Shown: piece by piece, positions 52,400 through 63,370 of the stretch | Numbering within the stretch: position 1 is the stretch's first letter | Layout: each line of letters opens with the position of its first letter | Assembly (NCBI GenBank): GCA_977006965.1 | Contig: OZ345361.1 | Location: 186,001-250,000, forward strand | Length of the DNA: 64,000 bases | Reading direction: 5' to 3' | Source: Phymatolithon calcareum | Lineage: Eukaryota; Rhodophyta; Florideophyceae; Hapalidiales | Position numbers and translations under genes: made by a program | The notes under the pieces: model-generated | What the model was told of the DNA's origin: nothing | The model's input: the letters and a program-made list of their open reading frames with translations, nothing else | The model's database searches: none

Positions 52400-53060
52400 A
52401 GTGTTGAATTCAAGGTGTACAGACGATTAAGAGCGGTAAAGCGGTACAGATTGGGATAAATGTTCGGGATAGTTAGGATTTATCTAGTTCAGTTTGTTTA
52501 TAAATCCCTTTTGAGAATTCTAAGAACCCTAATCAAGCTATTTGTTAGGGAGGGCGAAATCTATAGAGCGGAGGACTGAGAAATAATACTCTTGCTTTGT
52601 GTTGGCCGTCTTTTGCTGCCCCCTTGTAGATATCTGGATGATTATCGCCTTACTAGATGAAGCAGTGATAATCTGTAGGTACGAATTATTGCTCAGTGGA
52701 TGAGGAGCAGGCCACAGGCCTCTCACGTCATAAGAATGTAACAGGGAGCCCTTGGCGACATCTGTAGATTTGTTCATTGATATTTTGAGAAAAAGTACAA
52801 TTGGATGTATGATACAGGGCGATGATCAGACGTGACACCTTTGTTGTTGATAAAATCTACTAAACAGAACTTTCGCAAAAATTTGGCGATAGTTTCGCGA
52901 AAGTTTTGCCTCTTCTAAATGAATGTTTCGCAAAACCGTAAAGTTCAGGCAGCGAGAGATGGCCGATACTGGGGTCTTCGCATCCCGTTTTTCATAAATA
53001 ATGAAACTCATAAACGTCTTCTATAAGAATGCAAGCACCGTTGTATAAAAAATAGAAATT
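52400..53060. other. No recognisable gene
   Basis: Short frames only (for example 52,777-52,538 minus). The CGAAAGTTTTGCC-type words begin near 52,860 and become dense in the neighbouring element. Confidence 0.4.
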
Positions 53061-53063
53061 ATA

Positions 53064-55624
53064 GGGGGGTGCGGGAAATTTCGATATCTGCATAAGTGTG
53101 TGGACCTCTCCTCAAAAGACTAGTATCTGAATATAGATTTTGAGCTCCTGAGAATATATATTTTGTTGCATTTTTGAAAAGATGCATTTGTAAGTAGGTC
53201 TTGCTGGGCAATCAGAATGCTTCAAAATTACGTGCCCTGAGTTCCGTAACTTGATTTACTACCCCGAAACTTTTGCGAAACTTTTGCGAAACTTATGCCT
53301 AGCTAAATTTTCGAATACAGTCATTGAGAATCTTTGTCCGGCGAAAGTTAATCGTTAAAATCGCTTGATTTCGCTTTTTAGGCCAAAACACGGTACCAGA
53401 AATTGAACTTAACCATATTTCTGAAATAGTTTACCAAAATGTTGAAAAAAAATTCCCGAAAGTTACAGTCAAAAGTGCTAAATTTCGCACTTACGGCAAA
53501 AGTTTCGCAAATTGGACCACTAGTTTTGCTCATATCATGCCCGAATTTTAGCCTTTCTTGTTCAAGTCCATGCGCAGCATAGTATGACCAACTAATTATG
53601 CTGCACAACTATTAGTATATCCTAATGGCGGCCGAACTTTTGCCCCTCAAACTCTATCTTAAAACAACGAGAGGCAAAACTTTCGAAAGTTTTCTAGTGT
53701 TGAGGGTCCGCCGAATATCACAAGAAGAGCCGAGAGTTACGAAACGTTCAACGTGTCTTTGCATCAGAAATCTGTCATAGGGGGCTTTTTGTGCATCCCT
53801 TTCCGTAACAGATGTCCCACAACAGCCTGGGTACATTACGCACATTACACGTGTTTTTAGTTTCGATCTTTGGTATGCTTGTTCCAGAGCTTTTGTGTTT
53901 TTTCGATATTTCCCGCACCCAGGCTTCAAAATGCCTTTTTGTTCTTCGAAATTTCGCGCTTTTCGGCGAAACTTTCGTTTCATTTTAGTTAATTATTGGC
54001 TGAAAATTATTTTTTTAAAAAATAATACGGCATAAATATAAGGTCCCTATCTGTACCTTCATACGTGTTCCATCAAGAACAGCATGTGATCGGACTATAG
54101 GTTTTCTTTCGCTCTCTTTGTTTAGGCAAGTTTTCTCTATGCGAAAGTTTTCGATAAGGTAGGCAAAAGCTTGCGAAAGTGTAAAATTGGCAACAATCCA
54201 GATAGTCACTGTCAGTAATTCTCATCTGCGTAGTTGGCTCTTGTACACCTTACACTGGGCGCATGTTTGATGTTACAATCTTGCTGTGATGTTTTTAGGA
54301 AGCAATATCAAAAATGTCTCTGTGCACTCTATGTATGTAAAGTCACAGATACGTGTTGCAGAAATATCCTATCTACTCAGATTATTCAGGCAATTAGTGA
54401 TTAGCTTCTAATTGTTTCTGCAAAAAGCTGTCATGAACAACTATATCAGAAATATAAGTAATTTTCATTTCGAGAGTGTAAGCACATTGATGAACTGTCT
54501 AATTTTGGAGCTATATCTTCAAGAAGTACCACTTCAATCTGATGCTTTACAATTAGTATGATACGATCTTCCAAACTATTACTACTTATATGCTGGATCA
54601 GACCTAAAGGATGAGTTCTTTCATTCCATTAGAGCCTGCTATCTTTACAGTCACCGCAGAGCCTAAGCTTCGCAATACCCCTGGTTTAAGTGTCCTCGTT
54701 TCGTATCGTCGATATCGAGCTCTTTTCGGTACCTCTCCCATCGCTTGTGCAACTGCATGGAATTTAATTGGAAGTGGCATGCCGCCAAAATCAACTCCTG
54801 AGCATTTTCTATGGGCATGTATGTTTTTAAAAACATACGCTTCTGAGCACAACAATAGACTCATAGCACAAGTCAACGAAAAAACCTTCAGAAAGTGGAC
54901 TTGGATTTTTGTTCATCTGATCTCTACTCTTAAAGTGGTAAGTCTTTTTTCATTTTTGGACTCTATTTATTGTGTCGGCTCTAATTCTAAGGCTTGTTCT
55001 AGATACTCTGGGAAAATCGTTTTTGTGGAAGAAATCGCTATTAGTGCCAGGTCTCCGTGACGGAACCGATTGCAGAATATATGAGCCCACACTATTTAGT
55101 ACAAAATGGTACTCGCATAAACTTCATGGACCAGGATTGCGCTATGAAGTTGGAGTGTGTATTGCAACTGGTCATATCGTATAGGTACACAGGCCGTTCC
55201 CTTGTGGTTCGTACAGTGATGTATGTATTTTTCGGAATGGTATGAAGGGTGCGCTTTTAGATGGAGAGAAGATGGTTGCCAATGGCGGCTACAGAGTGAG
55301 AAGTATGCATCCAGTATAGCTGTTTCTGGTTTATTTGACTGTGAGACGCGTGCGAGACATGAAACAGTTAACCTAGGATTCAAACAATTCACTGTAGTAG
55401 GACAACGTCTAAGTTTGCATTCCAGTTGTTTCCATGCAGTGGAAAATCTAACGCAGATAATGATAGAGAAAGGAGAGCCACTCTTTGGAATTGATTGCAA
55501 CTAAAATCATCCGCATATACGTGCAATATCTTGTGTAAATTTCGCAAACTGAAATATTAGCATTTAAATTGGAATAATAATTTTTGTCTCTAATCTTATA
55601 TTTCGAAACTTCCCGCACCCCTCC
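53064..55624 (+). mobile_element. PIF/Harbinger-like DNA transposon
   Basis: Termini GGGGGGTGCGGGAAATTTCG (53,064) and the inverted copy ending CCCGCACCCCTCC at 55,624 bound 2.56 kb containing a DDE transposase gene. A third, inner copy of the terminus (TTTCGATATTTCCCGCACCC, 53,901-53,920) could mark a nested 0.86-kb deletion derivative. More than ten GCGAAAGTTT-type words lie in the left non-coding part. No clean 3-base TSD was seen. Confidence 0.75.
54611..55504 (+). pseudogene. DDE transposase, PIF/Harbinger-like, with intron
   Basis: Exon 1 (54,611-54,937): ALFGTSPIACATAWNLIG, STPEHFLWACMFLKTYASEH and VNEKTFRKWTWIFV. The intron 54,938-55,002 starts GTAAGT and ends TCTAG. Exon 2: ILWENRF.., then after a 1-base slip near 55,059 DGTDCRIYEPTLFSTKWYSH, GLRYEVGVCIATGHIVW, PFPCGSYSDVCIFRNGM and GEKMVANGGYR. 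Another slip near 55,240 leads to RARHETVNLGFKQFTVVGQR and KGEPLFGIDCN, stop near 55,504. Asp residues in DGTD and SYSD and the Glu of ARHETVN fit the DDE plan. The usual ADKGY motif reads ANGGY. Frameshifts show it is inactive. Confidence 0.75.
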
Positions 55625-55639
55625 GCTAATAATAAGAAG

Positions 55640-55803
55640 ATGTGTACCGTAAGCCAGGATAACAAATGAAAGTAAAACGTAAGAGTACCAGGCCCGAGTG
55701 GGTACAATAGGACCCGAGGGCGGAGCCCGAGGGACTATTGTACCCTCGAGGACCAGGTACGAGCACGTTTTACACATTTGTTATCCCGGCTTACGGTACA
55801 CAT
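55640..55803. mobile_element. Foldback MITE-like element, 164 bp
   Basis: Arms 55,640-55,668 and 55,775-55,803 are inverted copies (ATGTGTACCGTAAGCCAGGA and its complement; one mismatch). A second inner pair GGGTACAATA / TATTGTACCC flanks a GC-rich GCCCGAGGG core. It sits immediately after the Harbinger-like element. Confidence 0.8.
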
Positions 55804-56690
55804 ACGACTTGTTTTTGTAGACGCGAGAAAACACACCGTTTTGAAAAGTACAAGTTTGTTGCCAATGGAAGCTCCCGCATAAAGTACAAAAATGACTCTT
55901 TCACTGGACCACTACTAACCGAAACGATGGTAAAGCGGTCCATGCCCAGACTGTTGTCGTTTTCTGTTCTCGTTTTCAAAATATTAGAAAAAACTAACTT
56001 GTTTAGTTCTTACTTCTGCACAAAAATTAGCAGAGCAAAAACTTATTTTTTCCTCTTCCCCTTCTCAAATTCTTGAGAAAATCTATCTTATATTTCTCTG
56101 CTCTCCGAGGAATAATGTAGTGATTTTCAACTTATAAAATCCTGATCACATCAAAATAAACAATCGAATTTAAGCTTCCAACTTATTTTTCCCGCATCAG
56201 GTTCTATAAGTTGAAGGTTGACCGGGTTTGGAAGATCATCTGGCCAATAGAACTGAGTTTTAATGAAAGTGATATGAGCGCTGAAAATGTTCAATTTTAG
56301 ATGAACTATTAAATATTTATCGGTCCAAGCTCACATTTACTTTCGTTAGTTACGTGAAAGTAGCTCGTGTTTTCTCGCGTCTACAAAAACAATATTAGTT
56401 ATGTCCGAAACGGAAATATTTTATTCAATTTATCCCCATGCCCAAACAGATTTTGTAAGCAATGAAGCAGCAGAAAGATTATGCTACAAAGAAAGCCTGG
56501 TAAATACAGATTCAGTAGGTCCCTTATCCTAAATTTCACCGAGCGACCCTCCTAGCGCCTCTAGCCGCTGCTTTTCTGAATGTTTGTAAAGTATCGTTAC
56601 ACAGTGGCAAAGCTACAAAACTTGTAGTTCCATATAAGTCAGCGTTATCTTAGGCTGGGTTTTTCAGCGAAATCACGAGGGTCTCTCTCG
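55804..56690. other. No recognisable gene
   Basis: AT-rich; frame 55,738-56,076 overlaps the MITE and looks random. ACGCGAGAAAACAC near 55,820 and its complement near 56,375 form a distant inverted pair, possibly the ends of a further MITE (about 55,805-56,395). Confidence 0.4.
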
Positions 56691-57165
56691 TCAGGCATCG
56701 GTGAAATTCTTGGCAATGTGATGAATTTCAAGTACTTGTGAACAATGAAATCAGGAGCAGCAGACCCTATGACGCCCGTTTCCTACCATGTCGAAATTTC
56801 CAAATCACGTTTCAAAAGTCTCTATCGACTACTCACGAAAACGTCACTGCGGCTCCCGCTTCACTTACGCCTCTGGAGAGCCTCGATCGTCTCGACTTTG
56901 ATATACGGATTTGAATCCTCCAATCCTGAAGAATATTAACCGTACCGGATCGAAGATACTGGTCGCTATGACCAAAAGAACGAGAGCCGAAGAAGCAAGA
57001 GAGCCCTCAATGCCGGTGAGACAATGGCTTCAGGACCATGGCTGTAGATCGTTAGGATATGGTCTTCGCATGGATGATAATGGGCTCGTTCGCTGGATAA
57101 TACTACAATGCGTGCCCGGAACATACGCCTCTCTCCTTGGTGATATATCAAACCAAGATATCTAA
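56690..57165 (+). pseudogene. LINE ORF2 C-terminal fragment
   Basis: Frame 56,745-56,939 has RFKSLYRLLTKTSLRLPLHL and RLWRASIVSTLIYGFESSN, the post-RT segment of LINEs (usual form LRLRLWRA.IVSTLTYGLES). A frame change leads to 56,911-57,165 with SMPVRQWLQDHGCRSLGYGL and RMDDNGLVRW, continuing the same region. It differs in sequence from the LINE at 50.9-51.8 kb, so it is another family. 5' and 3' ends were not identified. Confidence 0.7.
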
Positions 57166-57700
57166 TCGGCCATAACAAGAGCCTCCGACCTCAATAAGTG
57201 GAATAAAATGAAGTCAATAAGTGCCGACGAGAAGACGGCGCACACCGCGAGTGAAGTGACTATTCCGTTTGTTCTTGCTCCCCATTGTCATTAATAAATC
57301 CAACGAGGACACGCAAGAGACCGTGCACGACTTTTTGCTCTTCCGATTATCCTAAAACTCCACGGAAAAGCTATCTCGGGGTCATTTCTGAATCGCAGCA
57401 CAGGGAATTTTAAAGCTGGAGTTTCCACGCTAACATGTGGGACATATTGTGCAGCGTTGAAGCGTCAAGAATGACGCTGTTGGGAATGTTTTTTGATTAC
57501 CAGCCTGAGAATGAAGAACATACCCTAGCAAACGAATGAAAAACAAAGTACAGTAGTGTAAAGACCAGTTAGGTCCTCTTATCCAACGCCTGTCATATCT
57601 CCTACCGGGAGATCGCATCTCTTTAGAATTCCTTAGAATTCATCAAGACCACGGAATAGAGCCAGTCAAAAATATCCCCTTTACAATTCATTATTTTGTG

Positions 57701-57970
57701 GACTGGTTACGAGGACGCGGCATAGCTTGGACTGGTTGATGCCACGTGCAGCTTCGATTTGCAAACTTTCGCTCCAGATGTTTACAAACTCTTTTGCGCA
57801 AAAACTTGATTAACGATTGCACAAGAGTTCTTGGCAGGTCCACTCCGAAAAGTTTGGTTGCAAAGCAATTCCACTTCCGAAAACTAGAAATTGTTATCGT
57901 TATGAGGAAATTATCCCATAAATGCACACAGTAGCCACTATGACCAATGCCGCGTCCTCATGTACCAGTC
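57701..57970. mobile_element. MITE-like element, 270 bp
   Basis: Inverted ends GACTGGTTACGAGGACGCGG (57,701) and the complement ending TACCAGTC at 57,970 match over 23 bases with one gap and one mismatch. CAGTCAAAAATAT before and CAGTCAAAATATA after flank it. No transposase frame. Confidence 0.7.
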
Positions 57971-57979
57971 AAAATATAT

Positions 57980-58430
57980 AGGACTGCAACTGCGGACTTT
58001 TCGAGACTGGTAAAACAGACGCAAATCTGTATTCTCAAGAAGGTCCCTCTCCCAACAGACAAGAAGACATCTCACCAATACTGTAGTGGAGACAGTTACC
58101 GTCTCCACGGGCACACGTTTCATAATAAACGAAACCGCACAGACCACTGTACTGTGCGGTGTGCCCTCCGGAGTACTTTTGCGACAACAACCACACTAGC
58201 AAGTACAGTACCAATACTGTACCATCGCGTTCGTTACAGTAGGTCCTAGAAAAACAAACTACTTCCCCATGAGGCATCTTAGATTTTGACATTTATTTTT
58301 TATGACCTTGGAAATCTTTTTTCTGACATTGGAAATCCGAGACCCTCATTGGATACTTCCTGTTATGGCACTACATAATTGGCTAAGCGCAAATTTTTTA
58401 CGTTTGGAAGCACATTGGGGCTTGTACGAA
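57980..58430. other. No recognisable gene
   Basis: Contains GAGACAGTTACCGTCTC, a short perfect hairpin (58,088-58,104), and an inverted pair around ACCGCACAGACCACTGTACT. No supported frame. Confidence 0.4.
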
Positions 58431-59535
58431 AGTGAGATCTATGTTTATTTGCGGCCTCTCTATCGCGCATCTATTCACTACACAAGAATCTGTCGAATCG
58501 CTCTCTCTTCCAATGGCCTCTGTAGACCTTCGCATGTTTCTGCCCTTTCTTGCTATCCACCTCGATTTTTCATTTCCAGAATAGGAGCCGAAAAAGCGTC
58601 CGCTCCTTGGACTTCTTTGGGATCTCTGGAGGAAATAAAAACTTCCGTATTGAGTTGAAAAACAATATCCTTCAAACAGTCAGCAGTCCGGTGCCACAGA
58701 GGTTTTAAAAAAAGCTTCATCGTGTCCGTCTCTCGTCGGACGGGACGTGCAGGATCTCCAATGCCATTATTTCACCATAAATTGGTTGCGGCGTGCGACT
58801 CTTGTCATTTCCGCATAATAAAACTATAAAACATGATAGTACAGTCATGAGATCGAGCAGGAAGTTGGCAAAGACATAGAAACCGAGAAAGAACAGAAAA
58901 TGATGAAGGGTTGGCATAAGGATCAGAAGATTGAAAAAACACCGTCCATAAAGACTCTCCAGCAGGAATGGAAAAAAGACAAAGAAATATATTCAAGAAG
59001 AATCCAGTCCTCGGCGTCGACAAAGACGCACTGGGTCCTTACCCTAAAATGAAGCTATCATAGAAACCTATGTGCCCCATGGTTCATGGGAAGAATTCCA
59101 CGGAATCCGTCACTTCTGGAAGACAAACTTGAGCGACATGGGAAATGGTGCACGTTAACCATGCAGCAAGTGATGCTCAAGCCTACATCGATAAGAGAAG
59201 AAGAAAGGAGAGTCGCAATGGCGATTAACATCATCCTCAACCATACTCATTAAGTTATAGGACGGAGAACAAAGCAAGAACAGCCGGCATCAAAGTGCCT
59301 TTTAACCTCCCGTTGCGTAGCGAGCCACATTTACAATAAACTGCAATACTTGGGACTATACACACGGGCAATTTGGCACAATCGATGTTGTCGTAAACAG
59401 CATAGAAATATTTGCAGACAATCAGTCTGAGAAGTACCTCTAGGCCTGTCTAAAATAATACGAAAATAATATTAAATTAAATTTAATAAAACTAAAGTTA
59501 TGGTACTGCGCGAGCGAGCGAGCCCACAATGCCAA
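58430..59535 (+). repeat. R1 repeat, copy 3
   Basis: Inverted relative to copy 1. Plus-strand text from about 58,800 reads DIETEKEQKMMKGWHKDQ and KTLQQEWKKDKEIYSRR in one frame, then MCPMVHGKNSTESVTSGRQT in another from 59,067. The second block matches the copy-1 frame 28,428-28,159. The terminus GTACTGCGCGAGCGAGCGAG is at 59,501-59,530. The Tc1 insertion site of copy 1 is empty here (GGCCTAGAGGTACTTCTC, complement near 59,430). Confidence 0.65.
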
Positions 59536-59539
59536 TATA

Positions 59540-60250
59540 TTACAGTAGATTTCTATTGGAGCGCTATTACAAGAGTCTGACCTAATTGCAATACGAATTG
59601 CAAAGAGAGTGACTAGTATTCGCAAACGCATATCCTGAATATGAAGTAGATTTTCGATATTGCCTTCATATAGCCGGTCATCTTCTATTGGAATTCTTAT
59701 TGCAAAGAAGTCACCGTCACTATTATTTCTATTGCACTGTCCTCATCAATCAATAAAAATACTATTGCGGCAAGCCCAGGCTGCAATCATGATTGCAAAT
59801 AATAATGTCACTGCATTCATTTCATAATTGCAATTGCAATCAATTGGTGCTCCCATCCTTCCTTTTTTCATAATCCGACGAGTCGATCTTCCTGCTACGC
59901 CCCATGTACTCGCTTTTCGCAATTAATCCCCGTGCCCTACGGCCATATCGCGGCTTCGAGTTCTCCTGCTTTAGCCCATTTAACCACTCCACCGCAAATG
60001 AATCAAATTCGTATTGAACCGCCATGTCCAATTACAGTAAGGCTGTACTCGCCGAGCAAATTGCAGTGGTTGCGATTCTGTCGTTCCCAATGAGACAGGA
60101 GCTGGAAGCGTACTTCAAGTGATCGTTACAACAGGAACGCTGATCATTCTGAGGTCCACTTCACTATCTAATCGTAAGGAGTTTCTTGTCCACTTTCTGA
60201 AATCGGAGGCTCATGAGTACGGCTACATGGAGCAAATGGGTTCACGGTAA
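59540..60250. repeat. Duplicated segment, inverted copy of 2,930-3,402
   Basis: 59,790-60,200 is the reverse complement of 2,930-3,402 without the two insertions found there. It joins segment C at about 60,258. The stretch 59,540-59,790 is TTGCAAT-rich and holds no gene. Confidence 0.75.
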
Positions 60251-60257
60251 TAGCTGT

Positions 60258-60744
60258 AGCAATGCAATGCGTTTCTCAACAAGCCTAACGAGCTTAAAGA
60301 TGATTCCAATGAGCGCAGCACGGCAGAGGGTGACTGAGAACCGGGAAAAGTGGAGTACGTCCTAATCTTCCACGTAACACAAAGGAAGGTTCTTCATGAC
60401 GATCAAGCGCAGTTACCCCCACACCGCTCTGTCGTACTCAGACAGCGCCTGTTTATGAATACGGAACTTGACGGTACCGTCTTCTCCATGGAAGCGCATA
60501 GCGCATCCTGATACATTCGATTGAGCACCGATCCCTGTTGATCAGAAGTTTTGCCTTTGGCGTAGCAACGTTTGAGGTGGGTGTACGGGTTGTTGAAGCC
60601 TGTCTTTTCGAGAAATGAAACTATAGAAGTTGGACATGACGGCTTCGGGCAACGGTACTGGAGATAGTGTTTCTCGTGTTGCTCACCCGATATGATGGAT
60701 GTGCGTGTCTCGTTGCCCACAAAGGACATCAGGGCGACGGCCAC
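60258..60744 (-). pseudogene. hAT-family transposase N-terminal fragment (copy C)
   Basis: Minus-strand frame 60,744-60,403 has the same BED-like region as 11,349-11,633 (YRCPKPSCPTSI, then HLKRCYAKGK). The later part is frameshifted. Homology to copy B stops at about 60,258, within the sequence coding for LVEKRIA, before the GWS..HYV motif. Non-functional. Confidence 0.65.
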
Positions 60745-60900
60745 GTCCTTCGGTGATGGTTGTTGCGTAGTCGTGAGGTTGTTGGGGATGCGATGACATG
60801 GAACAGACTATCAAACTTCTTGAACTCTTTTTGTACCTAATGGCTTCGGAAATGGGCGACGTTAGTGATACAGTGAGACGAACGTACTCATCACAGAATG

Positions 60901-61222
60901 GCATCTACTTTTGTTTGTTTGTTTGTTTATTGCAGGTTATTCGAATTACACAACGTGTACATTATTCAAAATCTAGGGGTCCTCTAAATGTTCCTGATAT
61001 GGATCCATTCCTGGTACTCGCGTATCTGCTTCGCGCTAGTACTGCTGCACACCACTCCACAGCGACATCCGTGTGCCCTTAGCGGAACGTTAATTCAATT
61101 CTTGCTTGTGACAGGACTCGAACCGGCGACCTCAACATTCCTGCCTGTATCATACCGAAATATGCGCACAGGTGCGCGGAGGCAGTTTTACCACTATACC
61201 ACAGGTGGGAGCATCTACTTTT
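60901..61222 (-). mobile_element. tRNA-derived SINE, 298 bp, with 12-bp TSD
   Basis: The element 60,913-61,210 reads on the minus strand from a tRNA-like head to a (CAAA)n tail (GCAATAAACAAACAAACAAA). A box TGGTATAGTGG (61,201-61,191) and B box GGTTCGAGTCC (61,124-61,114) are RNA polymerase III promoter matches, and the CGCCGGTTCGAGTCC context resembles a tRNA-Gly T-arm. A CTGCCT/AGGCAG stem encloses about 33 extra bases, as in an intron-bearing tRNA. The flanking 12-base GCATCTACTTTT (60,901-60,912 and 61,211-61,222) is a perfect target-site duplication. The empty site is at 11,182-11,193 in segment B. Confidence 0.88.
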
Positions 61223-62210
61223 CATCTGATGTAGCAGTCGTACGTAGCGGGGGACCTTTAATTGCGGCTGATCGTCGGACGAATGTAGTCATCAGAGAAT
61301 GTCCAGTAATGGCGTTGTACGCATCTAGTTTTCAGCTGATGTATCACTTGTACGTAGCGAAAGGCCTTTAGTTGCGGCAGCACGCCAGACGAACGTACTC
61401 AAAAGTAATGGCGTGGCACGCACCTAGTTTTCAGCTGATGTCGGGTCCACGTCACTGCAATACGGATTGCAATGCGTGGAGGGGATCGAAATACAAGATT
61501 GGGATTGCAGATTGCAATCGATTTGCAATGCAATGAATTTGGTTACAAGCCTGATGCCTTCCGACTCAACGTGGTGCTTGAGTGCTGTCGCATTTGTACC
61601 ATTCCGAATCTGGTAAGCGGCGGTGGAGATTGAAATGTCGGTCATTCAGAGCCAATCAGACTGTTTCTGAATTTCGCCAAACGGTCATGAGAAGACGTGA
61701 CTCTCTGCCAAACGGAGTCGCCTTAGGTACGTTGTTTCTTGCCTTCTCGAGCGTGTTATTCCTTGACTTCGAAAATGCGACACCTTTTTGAGAACTCTTA
61801 GTAAAAGCGTAAAGCTGGAAAGTGTGCTCTTAGAGCGATACAGCGTTTTTCCGGTTTGCCTCTTTTGGGGTTAGTCTTTTCCTTGGGCCCATTCAGTCTC
61901 TCCCGTTGGTCCCTCCCGCTTTTCTTTTGCTCTTTCACCCCGTTCTTTCCTGTCATTGTGTATGCGGAGCACTAGTTTGTTTGGCTCTACATTCGTGTCA
62001 TCGAGCACCCGGTTGAACAAAAGGCACAGGAGTTTTTGCGACGCGGATCAGGATAGTGAGTCATAATGTGGAATGAACGTGGCCCGAAAGATAACGACCC
62101 ATAGGCTGCAATTCGTATTTTTATTACTTTGAGAGGTGATCGTCCTGTCAAGAGAAGCGATGGCGGCAGTGTATTCGAAATAAATGCAAGCTGTGGTCAT
62201 AATGTACAAT

Positions 62211-63134
62211 CTATATGCCGCATACGTTCGTGGTGAAACACAAGATGTGCATGTATGCATCGACGAACTCGCTCTGCACAATTTGGCCGTCCTGATCTGC
62301 GTCCGATTTTGCAAAGCAGTCAAGTGCATGATGGAATGAAATATTTACCTGCAGAGACCGCAAGGCATCTAAAAACTGTTTGAAGTCCAGCAAACCAGTT
62401 TTCTGGTAATCGACCGTCTCAAATACAGACTGTGCCACAGCAACTACTTGACGAATACCATTTGCGGATGCATTAGTTCCAATTTGAACGCTCGAAGAGG
62501 CAGTCGAAAGTTGTGCAGGTGCAACGGAGACGAAAGCAGCGGTAGCACTAGATTGATGATCGAGAGCGGACAATGGTGGATGGAGTAGCGCCAACTGATT
62601 CGGGACATAATGGTAGTCGTTGTGAGCAGACCAAGGTAAAGCAGAGTCGGCTGAGTGGTCACAGTGCATGTTGGAGTAGCAAGAATGTGGATGCAAGGAG
62701 ATGTACTGACGGGGCGTTACGTTGTGGGTGGGGCAAAACCGTCCTGAGCGCATTGCTGTATGGCTGGAGCATAAGCAGTGATTTTTGTGGGCAGATAGTC
62801 CATGCTGATATACGCTAGGGAGCGAGGGTGAGGGACCGTCGGTGGAATCTTTTGTTTCAAAATGCAGTATACGGTCGGGCGGGGTAGGATTCCCGGCGAC
62901 AGATCGATGTCCGACGTGAAAGTCGGAGTCGATTTCCACGCGTGAAGTAGTTTTCTCTGAAAGATCAGGGAACGACGAGGAGAAGGGAAAGAGAGATTCA
63001 TCGGGGAATTCGAGTGCAAAGACATCGATAGGCGGTGCAGAAGTGGGCGGACTGAGTACATCGGCATTGACGTCGGCGATGAGTTGGTCAAGGATTTGGG
63101 CGGTATTTGCGCTGTCGTTGGGAGGCGAAGCCAT
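62211..63134 (-). CDS. EF-hand calcium-binding protein, copy C (307 aa)
   Basis: The intact frame runs from ATG at 63,134 to a stop at 62,211 and is the same length as copy B. Features match: an acidic, Ser/Pro-rich N-terminus, a Cys/His-rich middle (CLCSSH, CPTH, HPHSCYSNMHCDH), a degenerate first EF-hand (DYQKTGLLDFKQF) and a canonical loop DADQDGQIVQSE. Most differences from copy B fall between residues 75 and 120; the EF-hand end is nearly invariant. This pattern suggests constraint on the C-terminus, though recent duplication is the alternative. No targeting signal is visible and the role is unknown. Confidence 0.75.
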   Translation of the reverse strand: MASPPNDSANTAQILDQLIADVNADVLSPPTSAPPIDVFALEFPDESLFPFSSSFPDLSEKTTSRVEIDSDFHVGHRSVAGNPTPPDRILHFETKDSTDGPSPSLPSVYQHGLSAHKNHCLCSSHTAMRSGRFCPTHNVTPRQYISLHPHSCYSNMHCDHSADSALPWSAHNDYHYVPNQLALLHPPLSALDHQSSATAAFVSVAPAQLSTASSSVQIGTNASANGIRQVVAVAQSVFETVDYQKTGLLDFKQFLDALRSLQVNISFHHALDCFAKSDADQDGQIVQSEFVDAYMHILCFTTNVCGI

Positions 63135-63370
63135 CAGGAGGCGTGATGCAATGCGGAGGGGGCAGGCAGGCTGTGGAATGCGAGGTGATGCACTGTATTG
63201 GGATAGGATTATGTAGGCCGCTCTTATAGGATTTGAGCTTCGCAGAAAGAGCTGCTATCCCAAATGAACACGGCGGGGGCAGGCGGACAGGCTGTGGAAT
63301 GTCAGGTACAGCAATCAATGGAAACAAGTCGGGGCGCGATGGCTTTTCAGTTGGCTAACTGAGTATCCAA

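Noticed and set aside
61114-61201. Stand-alone tRNA-Gly gene
   Set aside because: A and B boxes are good, but the acceptor ends do not pair, the T-stem has a mismatch, and the sequence is bounded by a TSD and CAAA tail, so it is a SINE head.
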